Assembly (NCBI GenBank): GCA_934351925.1
Contig: CAKRJT010000047.1
Location: forward strand, 1 to 13,877
DNA length: 13,877 bases
Source: an uncultured Lachnospiraceae bacterium
Lineage (GTDB): Bacteria; Bacillota; Clostridia; Lachnospirales; Lachnospiraceae
Reading direction: 5' to 3'
The notes beneath the pieces are model-generated. The model had not been told where the DNA came from. It was given only the letters and a program-made list of their open reading frames with translations, and did no database searches. Positions 11,718 through 13,877 of this stretch are shown here, piece by piece (the first letter of the stretch is position 1; every line of letters starts with the position of its first letter). The position numbers were made by a program, and so were the translations under genes.

Positions 11718-13877
11718 TTAAAACCCAAAATCATCCACAAACGCAATATCAATCATAAACTCATACTGCTGCAAGATATTCTTCTCATCATTAGCATCCG
11801 CCAACACAAGATAATACTTATCACCATACTTATATTCTCTTGATTTCAAAGTGAACTTCTCATGGAATGTTCTCTTCTCCGGTGCTTCTTCTCTGCTATT
11901 GGCAATCATAGGCACATCAAATGAAATCTTTTCGCCATCTTCCGTAGTAAAGTAAGCCACAATACTTCTTGCTTTCATAGTGTCTGTGACTTTCTCCGTC
12001 TGAATGAAATCAAAGTATGTGATAAGATTCGTCACCTTACGGGTAACAGATGTAAGGACAACATCTACATAATCGTATGCCACACCTCTGGTATTTGTGG
12101 TAAGTTCAATGACCGGTACTATCATCTCCTGCAGGGACGTACCGCCATGTACATAGTTCTGTCCACCTCCGGCAACCTTGAAAATATCTGCTCCTACCGG
12201 AGTATCCACATAAAGTTTATTGAGATATGCCATTGTTCTTGCCATGATTCCCTGCTCATTTACTGCATCTTCTGTAATGAGAAATCTCTTGTTTGTATAA
12301 AGACATTTATCCTTTGGATAAGTTACCTTGTCAAACTCCTGTAATCTGTCTCTCTTATATAAGAAGCCATGATCTGCAGTTATGAAAAACTTTGGTGCCG
12401 ATACATAACCAGTCAGTTTCTTAACCAACTTATGTATCTCTTCTATCGCCTCTGCACAAGCGTTGAATACCTCATTCTCACTTGCAGGCTTGTCTCCTCT
12501 TGCATCCACCTGATTGTGATAGATGTACACGATATTCTTGCCCTGAATCAACTCCCTGATTCGTGCCTGATTAGCATTTGCCACTTCGTCAAATGACAAA
12601 GCCACATTATTTTCATTATAAGATTTCAGTATCTTGTCTCTCTGCTCCATACTTGCACATGCCTGTCCATCAACAGTAACATTCAAGCTGCCATCCACCT
12701 GCATCTTTTTATGTGGAAGCAGACTCGCCATTCCTACTGATGTAACAGAAGGCAGGCAGCTAAGCATACACTCCATCTTTGGTGTACACTTCTCGTCCAA
12801 TTCCAATCTACCGAAAAGTTCCTTTGCACACTCATACCGAAAAGCATCGGAAATAATCACAATTACTCTCTGCTTTCCATCGTAGCCTCTAAGATAATGC
12901 TTATAGAAATCTTCCTGCTTCGGCAGGTCTGTAGCATTCATTTCCTCATTTGTGAAATTCTCATTCCACTTCGGTGTTATCTTCTGCAAATATGTATTCG
13001 CATAAATATTCTCTACTCTCTGTCTTACATCAGAGAATTTACTGTTATCTTCAATCTGGTCATATGCATAATAAAACCATCTATAATATGAATCTATCAA
13101 ATACGACTCTTTCTGATAATATGTAACCAATGTCTTAATATCACTTGAAAACTCCATAAGTGATACAGACTTCATCATTAAATACGCATATTTGATAGTC
13201 GTATATTCATTCTTGTATCTTTCGCTATAATGATATGCCTTAGACATTCTCTGGTCAGCTACCTGAGCAATATTAAGCCCATCAATCTGCGCATCTAAGA
13301 TTTCATCATTTAACTGTTCCAATGCCCAATCAATAATAATGTCATCTAACTCGGCAAAAGCATCACAAGCGAAAATGTCCGCCAACTGGAGAAAACTATC
13401 TTTTTTCTTCTCCACATCTTTCTTTAATCCATCCTGTATTCTTGTCACAAAACGCAGGGACTTATCTATTCTTTCTACCAGTTTGTCATAGGCATCCTGA
13501 TAATTCACATTGTCCATGATATTACGGATAAAGACCACAACATCATTGCGTTTCTTAAGAATATAAGTCCTCATTACTTCCGGAACAGTAGCTTTTAATG
13601 TAGATGATGCATAAGTTAATATCATACAAGCAGACAAATCATCTATATTCGGCTTTTCAGATTTATATCCAAAGAATTTTTCGCAAAGTTCCCAGAACTT
13701 ATCGGTCAATCCATTATCATCCAATGACTTAAAATACTTCTCATTGTCACCGAGCATCATCTGCTTAACTACTTCCTCAAAATTTGGAGTCTTTACATCC
13801 GTGAGAACAGCAATCAAACCAATATCAATTGTCTGAGCATTGTAATGGTCAATTCCAAGTTCCTTGAACTTCTCAAT
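11718..13877 (-). CDS. pglZ: BREX protein PglZ (5' end beyond the window)
   Basis: PglZ is a core BREX protein of the alkaline-phosphatase superfamily. The frame is open to the window edge, so 719 residues are visible and roughly 100 or more N-terminal ones are missing; the TTG at 13817 is an internal codon. Counting from the first visible codon, the metal-site motifs are SDAFRYE (343-349), PSVTSVGMASLLP (376-388), HNQVDARGD (454-462) and ITADHGFLYKRD (499-510). VHGGTSLQEMIVPVIEL (576-592) is characteristic of BREX PglZ. The C-terminal 120 residues look beta-rich. In type I BREX brxL follows directly; here a TIR gene is placed between. The order fits type I, and the methylase gene pglX would be expected upstream, outside the window. 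Confidence 0.93.
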   Translation of the reverse strand: MEKFKELGIDHYNAQTIDIGLIAVLTDVKTPNFEEVVKQMMLGDNEKYFKSLDDNGLTDKFWELCEKFFGYKSEKPNIDDLSACMILTYASSTLKATVPEVMRTYILKKRNDVVVFIRNIMDNVNYQDAYDKLVERIDKSLRFVTRIQDGLKKDVEKKKDSFLQLADIFACDAFAELDDIIIDWALEQLNDEILDAQIDGLNIAQVADQRMSKAYHYSERYKNEYTTIKYAYLMMKSVSLMEFSSDIKTLVTYYQKESYLIDSYYRWFYYAYDQIEDNSKFSDVRQRVENIYANTYLQKITPKWNENFTNEEMNATDLPKQEDFYKHYLRGYDGKQRVIVIISDAFRYECAKELFGRLELDEKCTPKMECMLSCLPSVTSVGMASLLPHKKMQVDGSLNVTVDGQACASMEQRDKILKSYNENNVALSFDEVANANQARIRELIQGKNIVYIYHNQVDARGDKPASENEVFNACAEAIEEIHKLVKKLTGYVSAPKFFITADHGFLYKRDRLQEFDKVTYPKDKCLYTNKRFLITEDAVNEQGIMARTMAYLNKLYVDTPVGADIFKVAGGGQNYVHGGTSLQEMIVPVIELTTNTRGVAYDYVDVVLTSVTRKVTNLITYFDFIQTEKVTDTMKARSIVAYFTTEDGEKISFDVPMIANSREEAPEKRTFHEKFTLKSREYKYGDKYYLVLADANDEKNILQQYEFMIDIAFVDDFGF

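Noticed and set aside
13815..13817. TTG as the start of pglZ
   Set aside because: The frame stays open to the window edge with PglZ-like sequence, no ribosome binding site precedes the TTG, and the protein would lack its N-terminal region.
1..13877. CRISPR arrays, tRNA or rRNA genes, insertion-sequence ends
   Set aside because: No regularly spaced repeats, cloverleaf-like segments, rRNA sequence or transposase-like frames were seen. The palindromes found are single hairpins.

Overview
The window looks like the chromosome of a low-to-moderate GC Clostridia bacterium, most likely a Lachnospiraceae. The grounds are the rplU-prp-rpmA-obg-yhbY order, an L27 with the Firmicutes N-terminal extension beside its protease gene prp, strong AGGAGG-type ribosome binding sites, and protein sequence resemblance. 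The family call is inference. Every gene I support lies on the minus strand, so the biological reading direction runs from position 13877 down to 1.

Right part (about 8330-13877): the 3' end of a BREX phage-defence operon. In transcription order it holds pglZ (its 5' end lies beyond the window), an unrelated TIR-domain gene, brxL, and a small broken reading frame two bases behind brxL that ends in a terminator hairpin. The TIR gene sits between two BREX core genes with its own strong ribosome binding site and is visibly more AT-rich than both neighbours. It is the best candidate here for an undescribed variant: a BREX operon carrying a built-in TIR (probably NAD-directed) module.

Middle part (4324-8233): two GNAT acetyltransferase genes in tandem, then surE and a cytoplasmic UshA-type 5'-nucleotidase as an apparent two-gene nucleotide-dephosphorylation operon. 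surE has a plausible sigma-A promoter about 200 bases upstream. Its leader would contain three long near-perfect hairpins and a possible pairing that hides the surE Shine-Dalgarno sequence.

Left-middle part (1286-4211): the ribosomal protein cluster rplU (L21), prp (protease that trims L27) and rpmA (L27), preceded by a sigma-A promoter and a structured L21-type leader. A strong terminator separates it from obg (ribosome-assembly GTPase) and yhbY (ribosome-associated RNA-binding protein). A second strong terminator closes yhbY; the nadD/yqeK genes that often follow in Firmicutes are absent.

Left part (1-1255): a membrane protein with a C-terminal zinc ribbon and its terminator. After it comes a promoter with an operator-like palindrome driving a small TTG-started gene that looks like the two ends of a longer protein joined out of frame (pseudogene). 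The first codons of another gene lie at the very edge.

No tRNA, rRNA, CRISPR array or insertion sequence was seen.
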